DNA of 64,000 bases from Kluyvera ascorbata ATCC 33433 (GCF_000735365.1 NZ_JMPL01000005.1:1-64000); one strand, 5' to 3'. Counted from the stretch's first letter, positions 39,680 through 48,867 are shown. Notes: generated from the letters alone by a model not told the origin. A program made the numbers and translations.

Positions 39680-40228
39680 TCACTCACCTATAGCCACGGA
39701 ATGAATTTCCTTCATCAACTTCTGTACGCCAGATCCCGATAGCCTTTCTGCAGATGCCGATGAATATGTTATATAGAGTTTACTTCCACTCCCGTTTTTT
39801 TCAATTTCTACATCTAAATGATCGTTATCATTCCAGTCAGAGCCCATTTTATAATAGCTACCAGGTATTGCCTCCCAAACTGGATGTGCATCATCTTCAG
39901 CGGCCGCTTTCCATGCCCCGTCATTAGAGCTATTCCGTAAACTATCCAGCTCCTGACTTGACATAAACTTGTAATGTCTTTTTATTCTGGCAGCAGCAGT
40001 ATCTACATCAACAGCTACAGTATAATTTTTAGACTTGGATTCTTTTTTTAATGACTGAGGTAAATGCATTGGTGTCGTAACATCAGTTGATGGGTTAGAG
40101 TTTCCCCTCAAAGAGTTCATTATACCTGAAGCACCATGACTGATTTTATTATTTGTATCTGCTATTTCCTGCATGCTACAGGCTGTGACAAGAGCAGGAA
40201 TTATTAAAATGGCGGTAAGACTCCTCAC
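39680..40228 (-). CDS. Putative lipoprotein
   Basis: 182 residues from GTG at 40228, chosen because GGAGG lies 9 nt upstream and because it leaves a classical lipoprotein signal (VRSLTAILIIPALVTAC, lipobox LVTAC with the cysteine at residue 17). An upstream ATG at 40297 would bury the signal. The mature part has a low-complexity Ser/Asn linker, then a folded domain (AARIKRHYKFMSSQELDSL, DAHPVWEAIPGSYYKMGSDW, LYITYSSASAERLSG). No family recognised. It stands alone between IS630 and umuC remnants; an outer- or inner-membrane lipoprotein of unknown role. Confidence 0.65.
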   Translation of the reverse strand: MRSLTAILIIPALVTACSMQEIADTNNKISHGASGIMNSLRGNSNPSTDVTTPMHLPQSLKKESKSKNYTVAVDVDTAAARIKRHYKFMSSQELDSLRNSSNDGAWKAAAEDDAHPVWEAIPGSYYKMGSDWNDNDHLDVEIEKNGSGSKLYITYSSASAERLSGSGVQKLMKEIHSVAIGE

Positions 40229-40370
40229 GATCCATATCCTCCAAACATATTTACTAAAAAAGCGGTCAATGAAAAGTACGCTTGACTTATTCACCATGTA
40301 ACAGACTGTAAACCCTGCCGTATAGAGTTTGTAATGTCAATGGTGCGGTTTTGAGCAAATATAAAAAAGA

Positions 40371-41233
40371 TTACCTTACTCTGACAATATCATCCAATCT
40401 GTTTGTAAAAGCGGGCGAAAGTCTTTCTATTCGCATCTTTCAGCCTGTGGCATCACTTTTAATGCCCTGCCCTGCAAACCAGACTGAACCCTTACCAGAG
40501 CTGTTAATGCTGTCTATGAGTGTCATTAATTCATCGCTATTACGATGAGGCTGAAGGTCATCGAACAGGGTAAGTTGTAATACTGCCGCGCTGCGAAAAT
40601 CGGTGAGAATTACACCTGCGCGTTGATAACGATGCCCCGGGATGAATATTGTTTCAAGAGCTCTTACAGCCGCCTTGATGATATCCCGGGAATCACGGGC
40701 CGGAACAGCAAGCTCCGTTACAGCCTGATTTTAAAGAACGACTCATTCTCTGCAAAGGGACTGGTACTGATGAACACCGCTACTCGTTTACAAAACTGGC
40801 GCTCTGCGCGTAACTTTTCCGCTGCACGTTCGGCATGAGCGCAGACGGCCTGATGGATGCTGAATTCATCTGTAGGTTTTTCTCCAAAGGAGCGGGAGCA
40901 TATGATTTGCTCCTTTGGAGCTGTAAACTCTTCAAGGCCCAGGCAGGGCATGCCGTTGAGTTCTCTTACTGTTCGTTCAACAACCACTGAAAATTGCTTA
41001 CGAATAAATGAAGGAGACAGCTCAGACAGCTGGAGTGCATTGTTAATCCCCATCAACTGCAATTTTTTACCGAGCCGACGGCCAATACCCCAGACCTCTT
41101 CGACTGGCACCAAGGCCATTAACTTTCGCTGTCGCCCTATATTGCTCAGGTCAACTACTCCTCGCGTAGCTGGCCAGCGTTTACTTGCATATTGGGCCAG
41201 TTTAACCAGAGTTTTCGTTGGGCCTATCCCCAC
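40371..41233 (-). pseudogene. umuC: umuC-like DNA polymerase V gene, triply disrupted
   Basis: Residues matching UmuC from VGIGPTKTLVKLAQYASKRW (palm/fingers part) through ICSRSFGEKPTDEFS to the C-terminal VWFAGQGIK and RLSPAFTNRLDDIVRVR. Three lesions: the 5' third is cut off by the IS3-family element at 41234; one A is missing near 40727-40731 (FFKNQAV would be expected, FFKIRL* is found); and a TGA replaces the expected tryptophan codon (DATG*KMRIERL) at about 40417. No umuD partner is present. Translesion synthesis from this locus is not possible. Confidence 0.9.
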
Positions 41234-41313
41234 TGACCCTGACCCAAAATCCTGTTCCATTCAGAAACAGAATTCCGGCATGATAAACACTCCCCTGAAC
41301 GGAGGTGGTGCCG

Positions 41314-41580
41314 ATGAAAAAGTCACGATTCACCGAAGAGCAGATTGTTTTTGCCCTGAAGCAGGCTGAACTGGGTACGTCAGTGCCGGACGTCTGTCGC
41401 AAGCTGGGCATTTCGGATGCCACTTTCTATACGTGGCGTAAAAAATACGGTGGTATTTCTCCTTCGGAGCTGAAGCATATGCGGCAACTGGAAGAGGAAA
41501 ATCTGCGGCTGAAGAGGCTGGTTGCCGATCTGAGCCTCGACAAGGCGATGCTGCAGGACGTGCTGGCAAAAAAGAGCTGA
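41314..41580 (+). CDS. IS3-family OrfA (HTH, leucine zipper)
   Basis: 88 residues from ATG at 41314 with GGAGG 8 nt upstream. It has an N-terminal HTH (FTEEQIVFALKQAELGTSVPDVCRKLGISDATFYTWRKKY) and a leucine-zipper-like helix (LKHMRQLEEENLRLKRLVADLSL). It ends at LAKKS with an AAAAAAG run at the stop. The -1 phase from that run reads KKELTLAHLREWVRDLQARYG straight into orfB, the usual IS3 frameshift fusion. Confidence 0.92.
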   Translation: MKKSRFTEEQIVFALKQAELGTSVPDVCRKLGISDATFYTWRKKYGGISPSELKHMRQLEEENLRLKRLVADLSLDKAMLQDVLAKKS

Positions 41581-41612
41581 CGCTGGCACACCTGCGCGAA
41601 TGGGTCAGGGAT

Positions 41613-42422
41613 TTGCAAGCCCGCTACGGGGCCAGTGAGAGACAGGTCTGTTTTGCGCTGCGGGTCAGCCGCAGCTCGTTTCGATATCGTTCTGTGGCCG
41701 CCGACGACAGCGCACTGCGGCTACGCATCCGTGAGATAACCGAAACCCGGGTTCATTACGGGTACCGCCGGGTACACGTGATGCTCAGGCGGGAAGGCTG
41801 GCGCGATAATCACAAACGGATCTACCGGCTTTACAGCGAACAGGGGCTGTCACTGCGTCTCAAACGGCCACGCCGCAATAAATCGGCCCAGCGCCGACAA
41901 CCGCAGCCTCAGGGTCTGTATCCGAATCACGTCTGGGGCATGGATTTTGTCTCTGATGCGTTGTTTGACGGGCGACGACTGCGCCTGCTGACGGTTATCG
42001 ACCTGTACACCCGCGAATGCCTGGGGATCTGCGTGGGGCAGAATTTGCGTTCAACAGAAGTGGCAGAAATGCTGAACAGCATAGCGCTCAGACGTCCTTT
42101 ACCTCAGTTGCTGAAAACCGATAATGGTTCTGAATTTGCAGGTAAAATGCTGGACAGATGGGTGTACGAAAGAGGCATCAGAATCGACTTCTCACGCCCG
42201 GGAACACCGACGGACAATGCGACGGTGGAGTCCTTCAACGGCAGGTTACGGCAGGAATGCCTGAACGAAAACTGGTTCATGTCCCTGGAGGATGCACGGT
42301 GCAAAATCGAGGCCTGGCGCATACACTATAACCAGAGACGTCCCCATTCTGCGCTGGGCTGGATGACGCCATCTGAATTTGCTGAAAAGTCTGCCGGTTG
42401 CCTGAATATGCAGCCAACATGA
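41613..42422 (+). CDS. IS3-family OrfB (DDE integrase domain)
   Basis: 269 residues. It has the rve integrase core with the DDE triad: VWGMDFVSDAL (first D), LLKTDNGSEF (second D) and PTDNATVESFNGRLRQECLNENWF (E). The N-terminal HTH_21 region is visible as RIREITETRVHYGYRRVHVML. The YNQRRPHSALGWMTPSEF tail is typical. Translated as the C-terminal part of OrfAB after -1 slippage on the A6G run at 41567-41573. Complete and probably active. Confidence 0.92.
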   Translation: MQARYGASERQVCFALRVSRSSFRYRSVAADDSALRLRIREITETRVHYGYRRVHVMLRREGWRDNHKRIYRLYSEQGLSLRLKRPRRNKSAQRRQPQPQGLYPNHVWGMDFVSDALFDGRRLRLLTVIDLYTRECLGICVGQNLRSTEVAEMLNSIALRRPLPQLLKTDNGSEFAGKMLDRWVYERGIRIDFSRPGTPTDNATVESFNGRLRQECLNENWFMSLEDARCKIEAWRIHYNQRRPHSALGWMTPSEFAEKSAGCLNMQPT

Positions 42423-42518
42423 AGCCGGTTATTCCTGATTATGACTGGAGCATATTCGGGGTCAGGGTCATATGAAGACATTACTAACATCACGGTGTAT
42501 TAATCAACGGGGAGCAGG

Positions 42519-42632
42519 TCAGGGCTGCATGGCGAGCGCTACAAAACGGGCTTTCTCTTCGGGAGTATAACGGCGGCGCTTTTGCTCGCCAGTGATCACT
42601 TCGATTCTTTGCACAGGACACTCCTTAAACAT
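42519..42632 (-). pseudogene. Transposase OrfA N-terminal fragment (IS66/IS3-type)
   Basis: 37 residues, MFKECPVQRIEVITGEQKRR followed by RYTPEEKARFVALAMQP, the N-terminal HTH region of OrfA-type transposase subunits. It stops abruptly where IS66/IS3-type proteins continue with the HTH. The 70 bp upstream (to about 42700, GTGTCCGGTTTAAACGGGG) look like that element's end. A remnant only. Confidence 0.5.
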
Positions 42633-42773
42633 AGCTCTTTGCCTATGTCTTACTGGTGAAGTGTCCGGTTTAAACGGGGGCTATTACAGGATACTAATAG
42701 CCCTTGTTAATTGCACAAAAAATCGGCTATGGCTATAGTGGTCTTTAAGGCTTACCTAGTATGGAGGAATGTA

Positions 42774-43151
42774 ATGCCTCAATCTCAAAAAAATCGAGCT
42801 TGGAATCGTGGAGCAAGACTTGCAATCCTTTATAAGCAAATGAAAGTTAATCTCCTGAATCTTGATAAAATTTGCGTAACATTGGCAAAGAAAAATAGAA
42901 TACCTACATGGATTGGCCATATACCCTTGATTCTGGTTTTTGCCGGCACTCTAGCAGGGCTTTTGACAGTGGGTTTTGTGATCTCCGCATGCCTGATCTT
43001 TCTTTTATGTATCACCTTCATTGCAAAAAATGTCAGCTCGTCAGCTCCTGACGATGATGATTCAAGCACAGGCCCCGGTTACAGATATGGTAAAGATGGA
43101 TATGGTTATTATACGGGTTCTGATGACATTACGTCTGAGAAACTAGATTAA
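42774..43151 (+). CDS. DUF3742-like small membrane protein, convergent with traG
   Basis: 125 residues from ATG at 42774 (GGAGG 6 nt upstream); the longer upstream start lacks a site. It has a basic N-terminus (MPQSQKNRAWNRGARLAIL), one hairpin of two membrane segments (HIPLILVFAGTLAGLLTVGFVISACLIFLLCITFIA, shown here only as extents 70-105 approximately) and a tail with YRYGKDGYGYYTG. DUF3742 proteins beside TraG in MPF-G elements share this layout and the GxxGYGYY tail. Function unknown, but position next to TraG is conserved in such ICEs. It faces traG across a shared hairpin terminator. Confidence 0.6.
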   Translation: MPQSQKNRAWNRGARLAILYKQMKVNLLNLDKICVTLAKKNRIPTWIGHIPLILVFAGTLAGLLTVGFVISACLIFLLCITFIAKNVSSSAPDDDDSSTGPGYRYGKDGYGYYTGSDDITSEKLD

Positions 43152-43174
43152 GCGAGGCATTCACGCCTCGCTTA
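43149..43174. terminator. Bidirectional hairpin between the DUF3742 and traG genes
   Basis: TAAGCGAGGC-ATTCAC-GCCTCGCTTA is a perfect 10-bp stem lying between two convergent stop codons, with AT-rich sequence on both sides. Confidence 0.75.
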
Positions 43175-43182
43175 ATATGCCA

Positions 43183-44691
43183 TTATAAACGAACACTTTT
43201 TTTAACTGAATCTACAGCTGCTCCCCCGGTTTCTTGAGGTTTAGCAACCCCAGTTTTAAGTGCCCCAGAGATTACATCGCCTATTCTTACTCCCGCCCAA
43301 GATAATGCTCCTAACCAAACGGCAGGCAGTACAATAAACATCGCTCCCATAACCAGATTCATAATAAGGTCATCGGTACTGTTCTGCAGCCCTGCCATAT
43401 TAAAGCGGCTGTGAGTGTCTGAACTGTACAACGCGGTTAACAACCAGCTGTCGAGCCAGCGCGCCAGTTCCCACCAGAATGTCAGGAAGTTAAGAGCAAA
43501 TATCACAAAGGTCAGCGTAATAACGGTTTTGAATTCGTAGGCCGCAAATGCCAGGATCAGCGGCAGCATGACATATATTGCCATCAGCAGGATGGCCTGC
43601 ACCATTGGCAGCGCCTGCCGCATCGCATCGAACGCCGGGAACGCGGCCAGACTGCCGAGGGCCGTACCGCCAATGGAGGCCACGCGCGCCGCGGCATTAT
43701 CCAGGGTAAAATCGGCGTTGCCGCCATAGCCGGCATACACGTGACCATTCTGTGAGACCGTCAGGCTTTCCGGGCTGACCAGACGACGGATGACGGCTTC
43801 CTGATAGTCACTGTCGTTAAAGCCTGACATTTTCATTGCGGCCGAGATACGCAGCCACATATCGGGGTCGGCCTGGTCCTTCACCCGTGCTTTCAGTCCG
43901 GTGTCCGTACTGCTCCACCACTCGCTGCAGGTGGGATAGCCTCCTCTTCCTGTATTGGGCCGGCCGCTGTCCCGGCTGTCGGTCCACGGGAACGCAGCCC
44001 GGGGCAGTTTGGACTGCAACGAAGGATAATACCGGCTCAGGAATGTACTGCTGCCAATCCATTCGATATCACGCAGCGTGGTTTTGTCCTTTGTCTGGCC
44101 CTGATCCTGTTGCTTCCACAGATACAACGCAACCGAATAGCAGTCGTTGGTGAAGTCCTGCAGTTCCTGCGCCAGCGCTTTGTTGTCGATACGCGTATGC
44201 TGCACTTCAAAGCGGATCTGGCGCATGTCAGGGCGGCAGGGAATGGTCGCCACGGCTGCCTGGGTTACCCCTTTTGAGAGTTTATGAATCAGCACCCACC
44301 ATACCGGTGCTGCAGCCGTCTGGCCGTTGAGACTGGTGACCACGCCGGCATAGCCGCTTTCATCCGGCGCTTTTGGCGTCCACACACCACAGCTCTTTGC
44401 CCGGGTTGTGTCGTACTGCATCGTACTGAGGCTGACATTAATCAGCGGTACGCAGCAGGCAATCATCACCAGGAAACCGGCATACAGCGCGTTCTCGATA
44501 CGGGGCAACGACAGCATCCCCTTGTTGCCTTCATCCTCCCCCTCTTCGCGGACCCTGAGCCAAACCCCCACCACCTTAAACGCCAGCGGCAGGACAAAAA
44601 GCCCGGTACTCAGCAGGACATTCCACAGGCCGTTATTGATCACCCAGCCGAGCAGCGTGAGAAAATACTCAAGATAGCTGTTTGTCGTCAT
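43183..44691 (-). CDS. traG: TraG-like inner-membrane protein (N-terminal domain type)
   Basis: 502 residues. Membrane segments near the N-terminus (YFLTLLGWVINNGLWNVLLSTGLFVLPLAF, described as residues about 8-38; then about 62-82) and at the C-terminal third. A large periplasmic domain lies between (residues about 90-330). This is the TraG N-terminal layout used in MPF-G transfer systems for mating-pair stabilisation and possibly entry exclusion. It is the last gene of the minus-strand block and starts 3 bp from its neighbour's stop, which shows an operon. No ATPase domain, as expected. Confidence 0.85.
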   Translation of the reverse strand: MTTNSYLEYFLTLLGWVINNGLWNVLLSTGLFVLPLAFKVVGVWLRVREEGEDEGNKGMLSLPRIENALYAGFLVMIACCVPLINVSLSTMQYDTTRAKSCGVWTPKAPDESGYAGVVTSLNGQTAAAPVWWVLIHKLSKGVTQAAVATIPCRPDMRQIRFEVQHTRIDNKALAQELQDFTNDCYSVALYLWKQQDQGQTKDKTTLRDIEWIGSSTFLSRYYPSLQSKLPRAAFPWTDSRDSGRPNTGRGGYPTCSEWWSSTDTGLKARVKDQADPDMWLRISAAMKMSGFNDSDYQEAVIRRLVSPESLTVSQNGHVYAGYGGNADFTLDNAAARVASIGGTALGSLAAFPAFDAMRQALPMVQAILLMAIYVMLPLILAFAAYEFKTVITLTFVIFALNFLTFWWELARWLDSWLLTALYSSDTHSRFNMAGLQNSTDDLIMNLVMGAMFIVLPAVWLGALSWAGVRIGDVISGALKTGVAKPQETGGAAVDSVKKSVRL

Positions 44692-44693
44692 CT

Positions 44694-45032
44694 TCAGGCT
44701 CCCGGACCGGTAAACATCGCGTACTCACATAACGCGATAAAAAGTACACTGACCACACTGATGCGCAGCAGTGGTCGCCTGTACGACTCTTGCAAACCCG
44801 GCGCATGCCGGATTTTCAAGAGGCCCCACGCAACCAGCGCATACAGCGCCAGTCGCCATATCAGCCAGCCGTAGCGCGTCGACTGCATCCAGCTCCGGAA
44901 TGCAGCAGCTTCAGTCGGATGTTTCATGGCGGTGTCAGCCACCATCAGTGAGACCACCATGAACAGCGCCATGCAGGCGAGGAAAATGCCGGCACGGGTC
45001 AGGACTTTCCTGACAGTCGTTTTTTTACGCAT
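44694..45032 (-). CDS. Small membrane protein of the transfer operon
   Basis: 112 residues from ATG at 45032. It has a basic N-terminus (MRKKTTVRKVLTRAG) and three hydrophobic segments (IFLACMALFMVVSLMVAD, YGWLIWRLALYALVAWGLL, ISVVSVLFIALCEYAMF). Genes of this kind occur between the PFL_4711-family gene and traG in MPF-G clusters; no biochemical role is known. Stop and start codons of its neighbours lie within 10 bp on each side, so it belongs to the operon. Confidence 0.75.
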   Translation of the reverse strand: MRKKTTVRKVLTRAGIFLACMALFMVVSLMVADTAMKHPTEAAAFRSWMQSTRYGWLIWRLALYALVAWGLLKIRHAPGLQESYRRPLLRISVVSVLFIALCEYAMFTGPGA

Positions 45033-45042
45033 CCTTATTCCC

Positions 45043-46518
45043 TCATTCAGCCGACTGCGGCGCTGCCATCTGGTTGAAGCGACTGTCGGTATTGTCATCA
45101 GACTGGGTCTGCGGGTTGGTTTCGACGCGCTGGTTCTCCCTGTCGATAATGGTCAGCACCGAATTACGTGACAGTTCACGCTTCATCTCCATCTCGTTTT
45201 TCAGCGCCGCGATTTCCCGATCCAGCGCCTCAATACGCTGGCCGGCGGTATCAATGGCCTTTGGCTGAGCGGCAGCATTCGGCTCCGACATACCGGTAAC
45301 CATCATGCGACGCATCAGCAGCGCCGTTTCCACCGTGTCAGACATGGCCAGCTCGCCTGCAAGGCGGGCGGTCAGGGCCGCGTTATCCGGATCACGCTGC
45401 AGGGCTTTAATCACGCCGGCCGTCACCGGCAGTCCGCCTGTTTTCAGCTTCGCCAGATTCGCGGCCGTGGGCTTTTCCGTACCGTTGACGAGCCTGACCA
45501 GCTGCTCAGCGTTGGCTTTGGTTGCCTCTTCCAGCAGTGGGGCAAAGCCGGTGCCGGCAACGGTCGTACCGGGCTGGTCATCCGCATCACCGCTGGTACA
45601 TTCGCTCGCGTTGGCACAGGTGCGCATCGAACGATCGCCCAGCACCTTCACGGTCATGGCCGCCGCCTCTTCCGCGCTGCCGAATTTAGAGCATGCGCCA
45701 CCGTTACAGCTGCTTTCGCCGACAGTCGAATTAGCGGTGACAGGCAGACCGTTCATCATGTTGTAGCCGGCAGCAACAAGGTCATGGGTGACACGGATGG
45801 CGGGCTGCCCCGCCCCCCCACGTTTCTGACCGCCAATCCAGTTATTGCCCGACGTGCCGGTGACTTTCCGCCCCGCCTCATCTGCACGAACCGCGTCAGT
45901 GTCTCCGCTGTTCACAACAGACTTGTATTCATCCATCATGGCCTGCTGCGTCCAGTTACTGCTGTCGCTGAAGTCCATCATCTTTTTCGCCATGTTCTGG
46001 CAGTTGAGCTGCGCCTTGTCGAATGACACATTGGCCTGAAGCACGCCGTTTGTGAGCATGTCATACAGACCGGGGTTGGCCCGCTGAATGACCATCGCCG
46101 GCAGACTGGCCACCGCGCCGGTGGCCCCCTGAATCACGTCGCCCATCAGGTTTTTAAAGCCTGATGTGACGCCGTTGAGCTGGTTGCCGACGGTGGTTTT
46201 CAGGTCAAAATTGCCGCACATCAGGTCACTGCTCCAGCCGGTATTCAGCCCCAGCTTCTGCATATTGCCGCGCGTGGCCGGCTGGGAAATGACCGAGCCG
46301 CCGCCGAGGGTGTAGAACAGTTTGTCTGACACCGCCCCATCCACGGACTTGCCGTAACCGATGGCGCTGTTGTTCACCTGCGGCAGGGACATGCCCAGGA
46401 TGGTATTGTCATCATCGGCTGCGTGCGCGGCCGGGAGGACGTTCAGCAGGGAGCCGGTCAGCAGCAGGCTTACGCGAGCGGCTGAAAATGAAGGTGTTTT
46501 TTTCACGGTTTTCCTCAT
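45043..46518 (-). CDS. MPF-G conjugation protein, PFL_4711 family (TIGR03755)
   Basis: 491 residues with a signal peptide (MRKTVKKTPSFSAARVSLLL, cleavage near AHA-AD). The exported part has a TraH-like flavour: SVISQPATRGNMQKLGLNTGW, GDVIQGATGAVASLPAMVIQRANPGLYDMLTNG, and cysteine pairs. A C-terminal coiled coil (RIEALDREIAALKNEMEMKREL) follows. It is placed in the PFL_4711 family by its position between the TIGR03756 protein and traG and by this layout. It probably acts in the periplasm in pilus assembly. It overlaps the upstream gene by 1 bp. Confidence 0.82.
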   Translation of the reverse strand: MRKTVKKTPSFSAARVSLLLTGSLLNVLPAAHAADDDNTILGMSLPQVNNSAIGYGKSVDGAVSDKLFYTLGGGSVISQPATRGNMQKLGLNTGWSSDLMCGNFDLKTTVGNQLNGVTSGFKNLMGDVIQGATGAVASLPAMVIQRANPGLYDMLTNGVLQANVSFDKAQLNCQNMAKKMMDFSDSSNWTQQAMMDEYKSVVNSGDTDAVRADEAGRKVTGTSGNNWIGGQKRGGAGQPAIRVTHDLVAAGYNMMNGLPVTANSTVGESSCNGGACSKFGSAEEAAAMTVKVLGDRSMRTCANASECTSGDADDQPGTTVAGTGFAPLLEEATKANAEQLVRLVNGTEKPTAANLAKLKTGGLPVTAGVIKALQRDPDNAALTARLAGELAMSDTVETALLMRRMMVTGMSEPNAAAQPKAIDTAGQRIEALDREIAALKNEMEMKRELSRNSVLTIIDRENQRVETNPQTQSDDNTDSRFNQMAAPQSAE

Positions 46519-47510
46519 CAGATATCAGTGCTGCCCAGAAATGTCTGCCCGCGTCGTTTGCAGCAGCTGTAGGGCTGCCAGAACGCAAAGGCTTCGTTGT
46601 TGTCGCTCGCGGCGGTGTGGCTCCCGTCCGGGAAGACGGCACATGACTGTGTCATGTGGGGGGCCAGCCGCTGCCATTTGTGATTGCGTGTGCCGGTGTT
46701 TTCCTTAACCTCGCCCGGTGGCCAGTACCCGTCATGACGGTTGCCTTTGAGCACCTGATACACATGCGGCTGCCCGGCGCGGGTGATAATGTCTGCGACA
46801 CGCTGTGCCACCACGGCAGAGGCTTTATCATCATCGGTCTGGCTGACAAACCCCGAACGGGGATAGACGTTGCCCCACATATTTGCTGCGGCCTGACTGC
46901 CGATTTCCCGCTGGCCGGGCACAAGCGCCTCCGGATAGAGGGACTCCGGCACGCCCGTGCGCCAGGCCGCCGAATCCAGCGTACTCAGGAAGTAAGGCAT
47001 TAACGGGGTGGCTGCGGTATCACAGGAATAGCCCGGAATACTGCCGCCAATCAGGGAGGTGGCCGGGTGGCCAATCGCATCGGCATATTTGAAACGGACG
47101 GCAGACTTGCGCTGGCCGGGATTTTTCATGTCGGCCGGATTGGCTCCTCCGGCAGAAACACCGGAAAGCCCGCTGGTCACAGCACTCTCTAACCCGCCGG
47201 CGGTCTGGCTGACAAACGCCATTTCCTGCCACGGGTTGCCGCCCGGAGCGACATAGGTCGAAACGACTGTCTGAGGAATGAAGTGGGTGACTTTGACCGA
47301 TGTGCGCACCTTGCAGCCAAAGGGGGTGCAGAACAGCCAGTAACAGATGCCACTCACACGCCAGCTGATACAGTTTTGCGACACGGCGCTGGCAATAATC
47401 TGCGCGGTGTTAAGTGCTGCAATAGCTGCCGGCGCGGTTGCCGTACCCAGTACCGTGGCAACCGCCAGCGAGCACACCGTGGTTCTGATGCGGGAAGGTT
47501 TTGTATTCAC
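46518..47510 (-). CDS. MPF-G conjugation protein, PFL_4710 family (TIGR03756), TraU-like
   Basis: 330 residues with a signal peptide (VCSLAVATVLGTATAPAAIA). The mature part is cysteine-rich (SGICYWLFCTPFGCKVRTSVKV, YSCDTAATPLMPYF, SYSCCKRRGQTF) and carries TraU-like phrases (CISWRVSGICYWLFC, FIPQTVVSTY). TraU-type proteins are periplasmic and depend on disulfide formation. It overlaps the TIGR03757 gene by 4 bp and the PFL_4711 gene by 1 bp, a tight operon. The adjacent thioredoxin-like-sized TIGR03757 protein may work with it. Confidence 0.85.
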   Translation of the reverse strand: MNTKPSRIRTTVCSLAVATVLGTATAPAAIAALNTAQIIASAVSQNCISWRVSGICYWLFCTPFGCKVRTSVKVTHFIPQTVVSTYVAPGGNPWQEMAFVSQTAGGLESAVTSGLSGVSAGGANPADMKNPGQRKSAVRFKYADAIGHPATSLIGGSIPGYSCDTAATPLMPYFLSTLDSAAWRTGVPESLYPEALVPGQREIGSQAAANMWGNVYPRSGFVSQTDDDKASAVVAQRVADIITRAGQPHVYQVLKGNRHDGYWPPGEVKENTGTRNHKWQRLAPHMTQSCAVFPDGSHTAASDNNEAFAFWQPYSCCKRRGQTFLGSTDI

Positions 47511-47905
47511 TGACCACCTCCCCGGTTACGCAGGGAAGTGGCCACGGCCACATCCGTGGTGCCGTACACCACATCGCGGTCATCAAATACCACAGCCGGC
47601 ACTTTTTTGATGCCCAGCTCCCAGGCCCGGACCACCTGCCGATAAGAATCGTTTAGTTGCAGCTGTTTTTGTTGCCAGGCAGGAGACGTCATAATCTGCC
47701 TGACCTGTGCTTCGGCCTGCTGCGGGTCTGCAGGCAATTCCCCGAACATGTCGGCCTGCAGCCGGTCAGGACCATCAAGAAGGACCACCGGCACGTCCGG
47801 CGGCAGATTTGTCGGCAGATGTTGACTGTCGGTGAAGAAGACCGTGCCGGCCAGTGCGAATGCCGGCAGCAGAGCCGGCAGGAAAACAAGAGGGGTCAGT
47901 TTCAT
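47507..47905 (-). CDS. MPF-G conjugation protein, PFL_4709 family (TIGR03757)
   Basis: 132 residues from ATG at 47905 (GGAGTC 7 nt upstream). Signal peptide MKLTPLVFLPALLPAFALAG. The mature domain begins TVFFTDSQHLPTN and ends with YRQVVRAWELGIKKVPAVVFDDRDVVYGTTDV. The VPAVVFDD strand with a preceding helix resembles TrbC/TraW-type domains with a thioredoxin-like fold but without a CxxC. First gene of this transcription block; its promoter must lie in 47906-48540. Confidence 0.85.
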   Translation of the reverse strand: MKLTPLVFLPALLPAFALAGTVFFTDSQHLPTNLPPDVPVVLLDGPDRLQADMFGELPADPQQAEAQVRQIMTSPAWQQKQLQLNDSYRQVVRAWELGIKKVPAVVFDDRDVVYGTTDVAVATSLRNRGGGQ

Positions 47906-48547
47906 GAATCGGGACTCCGTCAGACTGAATCGTCTGTCAGCGTGCCCGCGGCCGTTCATAAAAGCCGCAATAAACTCATTTTCAGAACTCAAAAATTAAT
48001 CTGCAAGTTTAGAATTTTCCTTTCCCACTGCTTTACCTGTTCTGACTGACCGCTGCGTGCCCAAGCCGTGTGAAAACTGTTTTGGTCGCTTAATCTGAGA
48101 AAAACGGGGCTGAAAACTACGCTCATACGTAAAATTTGGCTCAGCTAAACAGTCGAGTAATTACAGATTTTGCGTAGGTGCGCGAACTTCAGTTTTGGGT
48201 TAGGGCCCATAGCGCAGTCGGACTGACGGCTCGGTCTGAGGAGGATCCGGGGGCGGACTAAACCGGGCAGTGGCTGAAGTTTTGATGATCAGCAGCAGGC
48301 ACTTTGGAATGCCCCCGCTTCCGCAGACAGTATCTGTCCTCACGGTGAGGCCTTTTCGAAGGCCTCCGGACTGACGCCTTCCAGGTGACTGTTAAACCCG
48401 TGGCGATTCATCCTTTTTGACTTACGCAGCATACACCAGATGGCTGATGCAGAGTTCATGGCAGGGATAATATGTTTAACCTGATAGAGGATCGTAATCC
48501 CGGTGAAGTAATACCCATCAAATCATTTATGAAATGTCCGCGCCTCG
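47906..48547. other. Non-coding region upstream of the second transfer operon
   Basis: About 640 bp without a gene I can support. It must contain the operon promoter. A perfect 8-bp hairpin with a TTCG loop (GAGGCCTT-TTCG-AAGGCCTC) lies at 48347-48366. The right boundary CCTCG (48543-48547) is one copy of the target duplication of the adjacent mobile element. Confidence 0.6.
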
Positions 48548-48693
48548 TGCGGGATGAAAATAAAGTTTAATACTAACTAACGGCAAAAGCCGCCTGGATC
48601 GGTGTTTTTTTGTTCGAAAAAGGAGGGGTTATCATCCTAAACCAGAGGCCGGGCGCACCTGCCGGTCGGATCCGTAGAAATAAAGTTTCATAC
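48548..48693. repeat. Left end with two transposase-binding-like repeats
   Basis: GATGAAAATAAAGTTTAATAC (terminal; 48554 onward, given as GATGAAAATAAAGTTTAATA plus C) and TAGAAATAAAGTTTCATAC at about 48672, same orientation. Between them are a GGCAAAAGCC palindrome and a T-run. Confidence 0.7.
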
Positions 48694-48867
48694 TTAGCGA
48701 TTAGAAAGCCTTAAAGGCATACTGGTACGCCAACGCTTGGAACTACTTAACCTGCTGTTATGGCGCAGTCAAGCTCCTGGCTGCCGACAATGTTAAACGT
48801 TTTCAGACCGCCCCTAAATGTAAAATCAACCATCGCTAAATCTGTTAGGAAGAAGCCCTTGAATCAA

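Larger units (their letters stand above)
41234..42470 (+). mobile_element. IS3-family (IS407-like) insertion sequence, 1237 bp
   Basis: Terminal inverted repeats TGACCCTGACCC at 41234 and GGGTCAGGGTCA ending at 42470. orfA and orfB are intact. Flanking bases (CCAC left, TATG right) do not form a duplication, so one side was rearranged after insertion: umuC on the left, a foreign transposase fragment on the right. Confidence 0.9.
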
